Assembly (NCBI GenBank): GCA_963781595.1
Contig: CAWAGG010000006.1
Location: forward strand, 2,294,001-2,358,000
DNA length: 64,000 bases
Reading direction: 5' to 3'
Source: JBEDUK01 sp963781595
GTDB taxonomy: Bacteria; Actinomycetota; UBA4738
Positions 1 through 10,121 of the stretch are shown here, one piece after another. The position numbers were made by a program, and so were the translations under genes. Each line of letters starts with the position of its first letter. Position 1 is the stretch's first letter. The notes under the pieces are model-generated. The model was not told the origin of the DNA and made no database searches. It saw nothing but the letters and a program-made list of their open reading frames with translations.

Positions 1-87
1 ATGTCCGACCCGACCGCTAGAGTCCGTCACATCAGGAGCAACGGTGGGTCGCCCGCCGGCGATCGGTGGATCGAGGAGGTCCCGGGC

Positions 88-1152
<1,065 letters not shown>

Positions 1153-1162
1153 GGGGAAGGGG

Positions 1163-1756
1163 TTGGCCGGATCCCGGCGGGCCCGATCGTCCGGGAGGCG
1201 ATCGGAGGACGACCTCGATGATGGCGCCGACCGCGACCCATCGCGGACGCCCCGCGGTCCGAGGGGAACGGCGAAGGATCGGGCGCTCCTGCTCCTGTCC
1301 GTGCGCTGGCGCAGCCGAGAGGAGCTCAGGTTCCGCCTGGCGCGGCTCGGCTTCGAACAGGACGAGGTCGACCGCGCGCTCGGCGATCTGGAGCGGGTCG
1401 GCCTGATCGACGACGAGCGCTTCGCCCGGGAGGTCGTCAAGGACCACGTCGGACGGCGGCGCTCCGCTGATCGCGCGATCCGGCACGCGCTCCGGCTGAA
1501 GGGCGTCGCCAGCGATCAGATCGAACGGGCGCTCGCCGGAGCGGGAGACGAAGAGGACCGCGCGATCCAACTCGCGGCGCGCCAAGCGATGCGGCTGCGC
1601 GACCTCCCGCGCGAGGCTGCGCACCGGCGGATCGTTGGGATGTTGCAGCGGCGCGGGTACGGCTCGTCGGTCGCCCTCGAGGCGGCCCGTCGCGCGCTCG
1701 CCGATCGACCCGAGGCCGTGGACGCCGAGATCGCCCCGGACGCCGACGCGGGCTAA
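1163..1756 (+). CDS. recX: Regulatory protein RecX
   Basis: RecX binds RecA filaments and limits recombinase activity. The 197-residue protein has a basic, low-complexity N-terminus of about 38 residues followed by the helical RecX repeats. Recognisable stretches are RSREELRFRLARLGFEQ, LERVGLIDDERFAREVV and, near the end, AHRRIVGMLQRRGY. The proposed start is TTG at 1163, preceded by a GGGAAGGG purine tract. The gene sits 10 nt after recA, so the two are almost certainly co-transcribed, as in most actinobacteria. Unlike recA it has no frame interruption. Confidence 0.9.
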   Translation: MAGSRRARSSGRRSEDDLDDGADRDPSRTPRGPRGTAKDRALLLLSVRWRSREELRFRLARLGFEQDEVDRALGDLERVGLIDDERFAREVVKDHVGRRRSADRAIRHALRLKGVASDQIERALAGAGDEEDRAIQLAARQAMRLRDLPREAAHRRIVGMLQRRGYGSSVALEAARRALADRPEAVDAEIAPDADAG

Positions 1757-2084
1757 CCCGAGCGCTTCCAGGGCACACTCCGGGGCCGGCGAGGGGCACC
1801 CTATCCTTGCGTGTTCGAGGGTTCGGCCGTAGATTGTGGATACGGAACGGTCGAAAACGGAACCCAACCGAACGGCGAACGATGGACCACGAGATCATGA
1901 ACGCGGACCTTCACCCGACGAGACAGCCGAACCCGATCGTCAGAGCAGTTAGCGAGGGCCGGGCGCCGGATCCAGGCGACCCGTAGCCCTCGTTCCCGCG
2001 TCAGTTCCGCGTGCGCCGCACGGTGGCCTGTGGTCGGCCGCTGCGCCGATACCGATGCACCGTGACGCAGTGTGAGGAGGAACG
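1757..2084. other. Intergenic region recX-rny, no gene seen
   Basis: About 330 bases separate recX from rny. I see no convincing coding region on either strand. The stretch holds several copies of short GGAACGG/CGAACGG-like words around 1845-1885 and a TACCGAT hexamer-like sequence near 2048 that could be a -10 element for rny. A GAGGAGG Shine-Dalgarno lies just before the rny ATG. No LexA-type palindrome was found here. Confidence 0.5.
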
Positions 2085-3620
2085 ATGGCGGGGACGATCC
2101 TGGTCGCGATCGTCGCCCTGCTCGTGGGCGTGGTCGTGACGCTGGTCGCCCGGAAGGCGATGGCCACCAAGCGGGTCGAGAGCGCCGAGACCCGCGCGGA
2201 GCGCCTGGTCGCCGACGCGGAGCTCGAGGCCGAGACGAAGGTCCGATCCTCGCTGGCCGAGGTGAAGGACGAGATCGCCGCGATGCGCCGGGAGGCGGAG
2301 GAGGACCTCCGTTCGCGTCGTGAGGAGGTCAAGCTGATCGAGGAGCGGCTGGACCGCCGTGAGTCGGGCGTGGAAACGCGCGCGTCGGAGCTCCGCAAGC
2401 ATCAGGAGGAGCTCGAGACCGTCGGACAGAACCTGGCGCGGCTCAAGGCGCAGCTCGAACGCTCCGGCGAGGAGCAACGGCGGGAGCTGGAACGCGTCGC
2501 CGGGATGACCTCGAGCGAGGCCAAGGAGGCGCTCGCCAAGCGGGTCATCGAGGACGCGAAGCGCGACGCGATGGCCACGGTCCGCGAGCTGGAGGAGCGG
2601 GCGAGGGAGGAAGGGGAGGAGCGCGCGCGCAAGATCGTGACGATCGCGATCCAACGTGTGGCCTCCGAGCAGACCTCCGAATCGACCGTCTCAGTCTTCC
2701 CGCTCCCGTCGGAGGACATGAAGGGCCGGATCATCGGTCGCGAGGGCCGGAACATCCGCACGTTCGAGGCCGTGACCGGCGTGAACCTGATCATCGACGA
2801 CACGCCGGAGGCGGTCGTGCTCTCGTGCTTCGATCCGGTCCGGCGCGAGATCGCACGGATCACGCTGGAGAAGCTCGTTTCGGACGGTCGCATCCACCCT
2901 GCGCGCATCGAGGAGATGTTCCAGCGGGCCGGGGCCGAGGTGGAGGAGCAGGTCAAGCGCGCCGGGGAAGCCGCCCTGATCGAGGCGGGCATCACCGACG
3001 TGCACCCGGAGATGATCCGGCTGCTCGGGCGCCTGCAGTACCGGACCTCGTACGGGCAGAACGTGCTCCGGCACCTGGTCGAATCCGCCCACATCGCGGC
3101 GGCGCTCGCGGCCGAGCTGGGGATCGATCCCCGGATGCCGAAGCGCGGCGCGTTGATGCACGACATCGGCAAGGCGGTCACCCACGAGGTCGAGGGCTCG
3201 CACGCCCTGATCGGTGCCGAACTGGCGCGTCGCCTCAGGGAGCCGGCCGAGGTCGTGCACGCGATCGAGTCGCACCACGGCGAGGTCGAACCCCGAACGA
3301 TCGAGGCGGTCCTCGCCCAGGTCGCGGACCAGATCTCGGGCGGCCGGCCCGGTGCGCGCCGAGAGTCGCTCGAGACGTACGTGAAGCGGCTCGAACGCCT
3401 CGAGGAGATCTGCACCTCGTACCCGGGGGTGGAGAAGACGTACGCGATGCAGGCCGGCCGGGAGGTTCGCGTCATCGTCAAGCCGCACGACCTCGACGAC
3501 GTCGGCGCCCAGGTGCTCGCGCGCGACATCGCGAAGCAGGTCGAGGAGGAGCTGCAGTACCCGGGCCAGATCAAGATCACGGTGGTGCGGGAGACACGGG
3601 CGATCGAGTTCGCCAAATAG
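2085..3620 (+). CDS. rny: Ribonuclease Y
   Basis: RNase Y is a membrane-anchored endoribonuclease that starts mRNA decay. The 511-residue protein shows the full architecture. A single N-terminal membrane helix (residues about 3-24) is followed by a long charged coiled coil (about 30-200), a KH RNA-binding domain with GRIIGREGRNIRTFEAVTGV (around 210-240), and an HD domain. The HD metal-site residues lie in HLVESAHIAAALAAELG and MHDIGKAVTHEVEG (around 325-375). The length matches the family. RNase Y is absent from Mycobacterium, to my knowledge, so its position between recX and miaB marks this as another actinobacterial lineage. Confidence 0.95.
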   Translation: MAGTILVAIVALLVGVVVTLVARKAMATKRVESAETRAERLVADAELEAETKVRSSLAEVKDEIAAMRREAEEDLRSRREEVKLIEERLDRRESGVETRASELRKHQEELETVGQNLARLKAQLERSGEEQRRELERVAGMTSSEAKEALAKRVIEDAKRDAMATVRELEERAREEGEERARKIVTIAIQRVASEQTSESTVSVFPLPSEDMKGRIIGREGRNIRTFEAVTGVNLIIDDTPEAVVLSCFDPVRREIARITLEKLVSDGRIHPARIEEMFQRAGAEVEEQVKRAGEAALIEAGITDVHPEMIRLLGRLQYRTSYGQNVLRHLVESAHIAAALAAELGIDPRMPKRGALMHDIGKAVTHEVEGSHALIGAELARRLREPAEVVHAIESHHGEVEPRTIEAVLAQVADQISGGRPGARRESLETYVKRLERLEEICTSYPGVEKTYAMQAGREVRVIVKPHDLDDVGAQVLARDIAKQVEEELQYPGQIKITVVRETRAIEFAK

Positions 3621-3639
3621 CCCTGGTACGCTCGCCCGC

Positions 3640-4977
3640 GTGGCCGGCTACCTGATCCGCACCTTCGGGTGCCAGATGAACGAGCACGACTCGGAGCGGA
3701 TCGCCGGACTGCTCGAAGGGGACGGGTACGCGCCGGCGACCGACGCCGCCGACGCCGAGGTCGTCGTCCTCAACACGTGCGCCGTCCGCGAGAACGCCGA
3801 CAACCGGCTGTACGGCTCGCTCGGGCACCTGAAGCCGCTGAAGGACGCGAACCCGGGGATGCGCATCGTCGTGGCGGGCTGCCTCGCGCAGAAGGACCAG
3901 AGCACGATCCAGCGGCGCGCGCCCTGGGTCGACGTCGTCGTCGGGACGTTCGCCCTGCGCGGCCTGCTCGAGCTGATCCGGCGCTCCGAGGCCGAGGGTC
4001 CAGTGATGGACGTCGCCGAGCAGACCGACACGTTCCCGAGCGCCCTGCCGGCCAGGCGCGGTTCGCCGTTCCACGCGTGGGTGAGCGTCAGCGTCGGCTG
4101 CGACAACGCGTGCACGTTCTGCATCGTTCCGCTGGTCCGCGGCCCGCAGCGCTCACGAGCCCTCGGCGACATCCTCGCCGAGGTGCAGTCGTTGGCTCGG
4201 GAAGGGGTCGTCGAGGTCGTGCTGCTCGGGCAGAACGTCAACACGTACGGCCGCGATCTGACCGTCCCGGGCTCCAGCCCGCGGTCCCGGTTCGCGGAGC
4301 TGCTTCGGGCCGTGAACGAGGTGGACGGGGTCCGGCGGATCAGGTTCACCAGCCCGCATCCGCACGATTTCACCGACGACGTGCTGGGGGCGATGGCCGA
4401 CGGCGAGGCCGTCTGCGAGCACATCCACTTCCCCATGCAGTCGGGCTCCGACAGGCTGCTGCGCGAGATGCGCCGCTCGTACCGTTCCGACCGGTACCTC
4501 GCGTGGCTCGACCGGATCCGGGAGGCCGTGCCGGACGTCGCCGTCACCACCGACATCATCGTCGGCTTCCCGGGCGAGACGGAGGAGGACTTCGACGGCA
4601 CCATGCGCGTGGTCGAACGCGCGCGGTTCGATGCTGCCTTCACGTTCCAGTACTCGCCGCGGCCGGGGACGGTCGCCGCCGACCTCGACGGACAGGTCCC
4701 GAAGGCCGTCGTGCAGGAGCGCTTCGAACGGCTCGTCGAGCTGCAGGAGCGGATCTCGCTCGAACGCAACCAGGAGCTCGTCGGCCGACGGGTCGAGCTC
4801 CTGATCGAAGGCGACGGGCGTAAGGGGAACCTGAAGGGGCGAACGAGGACGAACAAGCTCGTGCACGTCGACGGGCGCGCCGCGGCTGGATCGTTCATCG
4901 ACGCCGTCGTGACCGCGGCGCACCCGCACCACCTCGACGGCGAACCCCTCACCCCGGTCCCCGCCGCCCCGAGATGA
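3640..4977 (+). CDS. miaB: tRNA-2-methylthio-N6-dimethylallyladenosine synthase MiaB
   Basis: MiaB is a radical-SAM methylthiotransferase that adds the 2-methylthio group to i6A37 of tRNAs, acting after MiaA. The N-terminal UPF0004 domain supplies three cluster cysteines (FGCQMN, NTCAVREN, VAGCLAQ). The radical-SAM CxxxCxxC motif is VGCDNACTFCIVP (around 150), and a C-terminal TRAM domain follows (around 375-440). GTG 3640 is used; it lies 19 nt after the rny stop and 7 nt after a TACGCT hexamer that could be a -10 element. The stop overlaps the miaA start in an ATGA junction, so the substrate-making enzyme is translationally coupled. Confidence 0.95.
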   Translation: MAGYLIRTFGCQMNEHDSERIAGLLEGDGYAPATDAADAEVVVLNTCAVRENADNRLYGSLGHLKPLKDANPGMRIVVAGCLAQKDQSTIQRRAPWVDVVVGTFALRGLLELIRRSEAEGPVMDVAEQTDTFPSALPARRGSPFHAWVSVSVGCDNACTFCIVPLVRGPQRSRALGDILAEVQSLAREGVVEVVLLGQNVNTYGRDLTVPGSSPRSRFAELLRAVNEVDGVRRIRFTSPHPHDFTDDVLGAMADGEAVCEHIHFPMQSGSDRLLREMRRSYRSDRYLAWLDRIREAVPDVAVTTDIIVGFPGETEEDFDGTMRVVERARFDAAFTFQYSPRPGTVAADLDGQVPKAVVQERFERLVELQERISLERNQELVGRRVELLIEGDGRKGNLKGRTRTNKLVHVDGRAAAGSFIDAVVTAAHPHHLDGEPLTPVPAAPR

Positions 4978-5913
4978 GCCGGCGGCCGCTGCTCGCCCTC
5001 GTCGGGCCGACGGCGTCGGGCAAGACCGAGGCGTCGCTGATCGTCGCGGAGACCCTCGGCGCCGAGATCGTCTCGATCGATTCGATGCAGGTGTATCGGG
5101 GGATGGAGGTCGGTACCGCGAAGCCGACGCTCGCCGACCGCGCGCGGGTGCCGCACCATCTGCTGGACGTCGCCCTGCCCTCGGCGCCGTTCTCGGTGGC
5201 CCGCTTCCAGGAGCTCGCGCGCACCGCGATCGACGGTATCGAACGCAGGGGGAGACAGGCCCTGCTCGTCGGCGGATCGCGGCCTGTACTTCCGGGCGGT
5301 CGTCGACGACCTCACGTTCCCGGGCACGTCGCCCGGGACGCGCGCGCTGCTGGAGGCGGAGGCCGTCTCCATCGGGCCCGAGCGGCTGCATGGCCGGCTG
5401 CGCGGCTTCGACCCAGCCGCCGCGGCCAGGATCGAACCGACGAACGCCCGCCGGGTCGTCCGCGCGCTCGAGGTCGCCGCCGTGACGGCGCGGACGTTCT
5501 CGAGCTTCGCCGACGACTGGGCGCGCTATCCGCCGGGTGGTGTGCTCGTCGCGGGGATCGAGCTCCCTCGCGCCGTCCTTCACGGGCGGATCGAGCGCAG
5601 GGTCGACCTGATCTTCCCCGGGCTGGTCCGCGAGGCGGAGGCGCTCGGCTCGGCGGGGTTCGGCGGCTTCCTCACCGCGACGCAGGCCATCGGCTACGCT
5701 GAAGCCTTGGCTCTCGCGGCCGGTCAGCTCTCGCAGGACGAGGCACGCCGGCGGACGATCGCCAGGACGAAGGCGCTGGCGCGGCGGCAGCTCGCCTGGT
5801 TCCGCCGGGATCCGCGGATCCGTTGGTTCCCCGCGAACGAGGAGGGCGCCGTCGCGATCGTAGACGAGCTCACCGCGTTCCTGCGGCGAGCCGCGGGGCG
5901 CGTGGAGGCGTAG
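4974..5913 (+). CDS. miaA: tRNA dimethylallyltransferase MiaA (one frameshift)
   Basis: MiaA transfers the dimethylallyl group to A37 of tRNAs reading UNN codons. The P-loop ALVGPTASGKTEASL and the motifs SIDSMQVYRGMEVGTAKP and VPHHLLDV are intact in the N-terminal half. The frame breaks near 5280, where one extra C splits the conserved GGSGLYFRAV segment. The rest, including FLTATQAIGYAEAL and the terminal RRQLAWFRRDPRIRWF, is in the +1 frame and ends at 5913. ATG 4974 overlaps the miaB stop, and dapF begins on the next base after the miaA stop, so this is one tight operon. Confidence 0.9.
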
Positions 5914-6848
5914 ATGCGGTTCTCGAAGTACCACGGGACGAAGAACGACTTCGTGCTGATCGGGGACCCCGACGGTCTCACGGTGCTGACGCCGGAGCTG
6001 ATCCGGGCCGTCTGCGACCGGCGCGGCGGCGTCGGTGCGGATGGGGTGATCAGGATCGTGCGCGGAGCTGCGGCGGTCGCAGCCGGGCTCACCGGGCCCG
6101 ACGCCTCGAGCGCCGACTTCTTCATGGACTCACTACAACGCCGACGGGCGCGCGGCCGAGATGTGCGGGAACGGCATCCGCTGCCTGGCGAAGTTCGCCT
6201 ACGACCGCGGGCTGACGGCCGCCGATCGAGCTGGACGTGATGACCCGAGCGGGGATGAAACACCTCGTCCTCGACGTCGAGGCGGGCCTCGTCGAACGCG
6301 TGACCGTCGACATGGGCGCGCCGATCCTCGACGTCGACGAGGTCCCGATGTCCGGCGTGGCCGGTGGGACGTTCGTCGGGCGGCCGTTCGAGGCGGACGG
6401 CCGGACGTGGACGGCCACGGCCGTCTCGATGGGGAACCCGCACCTCGTGCTGTTCCTGGGGCCCGACGACGACCTCGGAAGCGTTCGACGTGGCGGCGCA
6501 TCGGGCCACAGATCGAGCGACGTCCGGAGTTCCCGAACCGAACGAACGTCGAGTTCGTCGATGCGGTCGACGACACGCTCGTCCACATGCGGGTCTGGGA
6601 GCGTGGCGTCGGCGAGACGATGGCGTGCGGGACCGGCGCGTGCGCGGCGGTCGCGGCGGCCTGCTCTGGCCGGGCTGACCGGCCGGACGGCGGAGGTCCA
6701 CCTGCCCGGCGGGCGACTGTCGATCGATTGGCGGCCCGACGACCAGGTCCGGATGACCGGGCCGGCGACGTGGGTGTTCGACGGCGAGCTGTCCGATGCG
6801 TGGTTGGCGTCGGTGCGAGCCGCAGCCGCGGTCGGGGCGCCGACGTGA
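5914..6848 (+). CDS. dapF: Diaminopimelate epimerase DapF (multiple frameshifts)
   Basis: DapF converts LL- to meso-diaminopimelate for lysine and peptidoglycan synthesis. Its N-terminus MRFSKYHGTKNDFVLI and CDRRGGVGADG is typical. Both catalytic cysteine motifs are present in different frames: NADGRAAEMCGNGIRCLAKFAYD near 6133-6200 and GETMACGTGACAAVAAA near 6610-6660. I count about five single-base insertions (near 6130, 6228, 6478, 6511 and 6660). Each is bridged by normal DapF sequence, for example TATAVSMGNPHLVLFL. The gene ends in a GTGA overlap with the following aminotransferase, which fits a shared pathway. Confidence 0.88.
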
Positions 6849-8008
6849 GGCTGGCGAAGCGCGTCCAGGACCTGCCGCCGTACCTGTTCGCCGAACTGGA
6901 CAAGCGCGTCGCGGCGAAGCGGGCCGAGGGCGCCGACGTGATCTCGCTCGGCGTCGGGGATCCCGACCTGCCGACGCCTCCGCACGTCGTCGAGGCCCTG
7001 CAGAAGGCCGCGGAGGACCCGGCCACCCACCGGTATCCGTCCTACTACGGGCTCCCTGCGTTCCGCGAGGCGATCGCGGAGTTCTACGAACGGCGGTTCG
7101 GCGTCGAGCTCGACCCGGACACCCAGGTGCAGCCGCTGATCGGTTCGAAGGAAGGGCTCGCGCATCTGGCCGTGGCGTTCGTCGATCCCGGCGACGAGAC
7201 GCTCGTGCCGGATCCCGGCTACCCGGTCTACGACATCGCCACGAGGCTGGCCGGCGGGCACGACGTCGTTCGTGCCGTTGACCGCGGAGACCGGCTTCCT
7301 TCCGGACTTCGACGCGCTCTCCGGGAACGTCGGCGAGCGCACGACGATGCTGTGGCTGGACTACCCGACGAACCCGACCGCGGCGGTCGCGGGGTCCGGC
7401 ACGTTCGATCGCGCCGTACGCTTCGCCCGCGAGCACGATCTGCTCCTGGCGCACGACGCCGCGTACTGCGAGATCACGTTCGACGGCTACGTCGCACCGA
7501 GCGTGCTGGAGGCGCCGGGCGCGATGGACGTCGCGATCGAGTTCGGTTCGCTGTCGAAGACCTACAACATGACCGGGTGGCGGATCGGGTACGCGGTCGG
7601 GAACGCCCAGGCGATCGGCGCGCTGGCGACGGTGAAGACGAACGTCGACTCGGGGATCTTCAACGCCGTGCAGGGGGCCGGCATCGCGGCGTTGACCGGC
7701 CCGCAGGACCACGTCGAGCGCATGCGGGAGATCTACCGGGGACGGCGTGACATCGTGGTCGAGGCGTTCCGGGCGATCGGGATCGAACTCCCCCCGCCGC
7801 TCGGTTCGATCTACGTCTGGGTGCCCGTGCCCGCGGGCCGAACGTCGGCCGGGTTCGCCACCGAGCTTCTCGACGGGCGGCGGTCGTGGTCGCCCCGGGC
7901 ACGGGCTACGGCGCGCACGGCGAGGGCTACATCCGGATCTCGCTGACGGTCGCGGACGACCGACTCCGCGAGGCGATGGGGCGGGTCACCGAACGGGTCA
8001 CCGCATGA
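6845..8008 (+). CDS. dapL: LL-diaminopimelate aminotransferase-like PLP enzyme (two frameshifts)
   Basis: This is a fold-type I aminotransferase. Sequence and position point to DapL, which makes LL-diaminopimelate directly from tetrahydrodipicolinate. The start MRLAKRVQDLPPYLFAELD, the segment VISLGVGDPDLPTP, YPSYYGLPAFREAIAEFY and the PLP-lysine motif SLSKTYNMTGWRIGYAVG are clear. Frameshifts occur near 7270 (an inserted C in HDVVFVPLTAETGF) and near 7880 (a missing G before AAVVVAPGTGYG). GTG 6845 overlaps the dapF stop; DapF uses the product of DapL. A general aspartate-type aminotransferase cannot be excluded from motifs alone. Confidence 0.8.
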
Positions 8009-9354
8009 GTGCCGGCCAGCGCCAGCCGCGCGACCGTGGCTCGCACGCACCTGATCGCTCGGCGTCGGAGTCTCCGCTGTCGGCCAGCTGGCGGCCGTCG
8101 GTCTGGGAACGCGCGATCCTGGTCGGTCTCGCACAGGTCTCGGACGACGAGGTCCTCGAGGAGCTGGACCGCCTGGCGCGTGCGGCCGGCGCCGAGCCCG
8201 TCGGGCGGGTGGTCCAGGTACGCAACGCGCCCGACCCGGCGACGTTCGTCGGCAAGGGGAAGGTCGCGGAGGTCCAGGACCTGGTGCACGCGACCTGCGC
8301 CGACGCGGTCATCTTCGACGAGGAGCTCTCGCCCGGCCAGCTGCGCAACCTGGAGGAGCGGCTCGGGATGAAGGTGCTCGACCGTACCGCGCTGATCCTG
8401 GACATCTTCGCGCTGCACGCGCGCTCCGGCGAGGGCAAGGCCCAGGTGGAGCTGGCACAGCTCAACTACCTGCTGCCGCGCCTGCGCGGGTGGGGCGAGG
8501 CGATGTCGCGGCTGGGCGGCGGGATCGGGACCCGGGGCCCCGGCGAGACGAAGATCGAGATGGACCGCCAGCACATCCGCCGGACGGATCACCAAGCTGC
8601 GGCGGGACATCACCGACCTGGGACGCACGCGCCGCGTGAAGCGCGCGGGCCGCGAGCGGTCGGGCCTGCCGCAGGTGGCGCTGGCCGGCTACACGAACGC
8701 GGGGAAGTCCACGCTGCTGAACGCCCTGACCGGGGCGGACGCGCTGGTCGCCGACCAGCCGTTCGCGACGCTCGACCCACGACACGCCGGCTGACGCTGC
8801 CCGGCGGCCGTCAGGCGACGCTGTCGGACACCGTCGGGTTCGTCCGCAAGCTCCCGCACGAGCTGGTCGAGGCGTTCAAGTCGACCCTGGAGGAGGTTGC
8901 GCTCGGCGACCTGATCCTGCACGTGGCGGACGCCTCGGCGCCGGACCTGACGAACAGATCTCGGCGGTCCGCGAGGTCCTCGGCGAGATCGGGGCGGCGC
9001 AGATCCCCGAGGTGCTCGCCCTCAACAAGTGGGACCTGCGTGGACGAAGCCGGCCGGGCGCGCCTGGGCCGCCGGCTCCCCGACGGCGTGCCGGTGTCGG
9101 CCCTACCGGGGACGGGCTCGAGGAGCTGGGGGAGCGGATGGCGGAGGCCCTCCAGGCCGGAACCGTCGCGTTGGTCCTGCTCGATACCGTTCGATCGAGC
9201 CGACGTGATCGCGAGGCTCCATCGGGAGGGCGAGGTGCTGTCGACGGACGTCGGACCGGAGGCGACGAGGGTCGAGGCTCGTGTGGACGAGCGTCTCCGG
9301 AAGGACCTGGCTGGGCTCGTCCAGACTCCGAAAGCTGGCCGGGTCCGCGCCTGA
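8005..9354 (+). CDS. hflX: GTPase HflX (several frameshifts)
   Basis: HflX is a ribosome-associated GTPase that splits stalled or heat-damaged ribosomes. The N-terminal HflX domain (residues about 35-190) includes TFVGKGKVAEVQDLV, DEELSPGQLRNLEERLGMKVLDRT and GEGKAQVELAQLNYLLPRL. The G1 motif AGYTNAGKSTLLN, the G3-like LSDTVGFVRKLPHELVEAF and the G4 motif LNKWD follow in changing frames. About six single-base changes, both insertions and deletions, lie near 8585, 8776, 8955, 9045, 9105 and 9183. The ATG overlaps the dapL stop. The 3' end faces lexA, which is on the opposite strand. Confidence 0.9.
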   Translation: MSAGQRQPRDRGSHAPDRSASESPLSASWRPSVWERAILVGLAQVSDDEVLEELDRLARAAGAEPVGRVVQVRNAPDPATFVGKGKVAEVQDLVHATCADAVIFDEELSPGQLRNLEERLGMKVLDRTALILDIFALHARSGEGKAQVELAQLNYLLPRLRGWGEAMSRLGGGIGTRGPGETKIEMDRQHIRRTDHQAAAGHHRPGTHAPREARGPRAVGPAAGGAGRLHERGEVHAAERPDRGGRAGRRPAVRDARPTTRRLTLPGGRQATLSDTVGFVRKLPHELVEAFKSTLEEVALGDLILHVADASAPDLTNRSRRSARSSARSGRRRSPRCSPSTSGTCVDEAGRARLGRRLPDGVPVSALPGTGSRSWGSGWRRPSRPEPSRWSCSIPFDRADVIARLHREGEVLSTDVGPEATRVEARVDERLRKDLAGLVQTPKAGRVRA

Positions 9355-9382
9355 GGCGTTCCGAGGATCCGCGCCCGAGGGC

Positions 9383-10004
9383 TCAGAGCTTGCGAAGGAC
9401 CGCGACGACCTTGCCGATCACGCGGCCGTCGCCGAGCTGGAACGGATCCATCGTCGGGTTCTCCGGGATCAGCATCGCACGTCCGCCACGCCGATGGAGG
9501 CGCTTCACGGTGGCTTCGTCCTCCGCCGATCCCGGCAGGAGCGCGGCGACGATGTCGCCGTCGCCGGCGTCGTCCTGGCTGCGGACCACGACGATGTCGC
9601 CGTCGAGGATGCCCGCGCCGATCATCGACTCGCCGCGGACCCGCAGCGCGAAGTGCCGGGCCTCGTCGCCGGCGTAGTCCGATGGGGAGCGCGAGGTACT
9701 CCTCGACGTCGTCCTCGTCGGCCAGGGCCGGTGCGCCCGCGGAGATGCGCCCGAGGACCGGGACGGTGACCGCCGCCGGCCGATGGCGCGCCGACGCCCT
9801 GGAGCTCCATCGCCCTGGGCTTGGTCGGGTCCCTGCGGAGCAGCCCGCGCCGCTCGAGGTTGGCCAGCTGCGCGTGGACGCTGGAGCTGGAGTGAGCCCC
9901 ACCGCCTCGCCGATCTCGCGGACCGTCGGCGGGTATCCGCGCTCCTGCACCGTTCGCTTGATGAACTCCAGGATCCGTCGTTGCCGGGCGGTGACCTCGT
10001 CCAT
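9383..10004 (-). CDS. lexA: SOS repressor LexA (frameshifts)
   Basis: LexA represses DNA-damage genes and cleaves itself when RecA filaments form. The N-terminal winged-helix domain begins MDEVTARQRRILEFIKRTVQERGYPPTVREIGEAVGL. The cleavage Ala-Gly lies in GRISAGAPALADED. The catalytic serine is in RGESMIGAGILDGD and the lysine in EDEATVKRL. The protein ends PFQLGDGRVIGKVVAVLRKL. The helix-turn-helix region (about 9790-9900) and a point near 9680 carry single-base frame changes. A GGAGGAGGAG Shine-Dalgarno precedes ATG 10004. The promoter carries a LexA operator, so the gene is autoregulated. Confidence 0.92.
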
Positions 10005-10025
10005 GTCGTCTCCTCCTCCGCGGCG

Positions 10026-10064
10026 ACGCTAGCACGCACGTTCGAGCGAATCAAACACATGTTC
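10026..10064 (-). promoter_or_regulatory. lexA promoter with LexA operator
   Basis: On the minus strand a -35 TTGATT (10049-10054) and a -10 TAGCGT (10026-10031) are separated by 17 bp. The operator GAACATGTGTTT (10053-10064) matches the Gram-positive/actinobacterial SOS box GAACN4GTTY and overlaps the -35. A degenerate second half-site, CGAACGTGCGTGC, lies within the spacer. The arrangement predicts autorepression of lexA. The divergent plus-strand gene starting at 10122 may share this operator. Confidence 0.8.
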
Positions 10065-10121
10065 GAGTGTCGAGGGGCGGCGCGGATGGCGCGGCCGGCC
10101 GGCGGCGTAGGGTTCGCACGG

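Noticed and set aside
3648..5372. Long reverse-strand open frame (574 codons) opposite miaB/miaA, and similar long open frames elsewhere
   Set aside because: In about 70% GC sequence the strand opposite a real gene often stays open. The translations are Arg/Ser/Pro-rich with no motifs, and the forward genes are unmistakable.
10041..10046. A second full LexA operator in the lexA promoter (CGAACGTGCGTGC on the minus strand)
   Set aside because: Only the GAAC half-site matches; the other half is GTGC instead of GTTC, so it is at best an auxiliary half-site.
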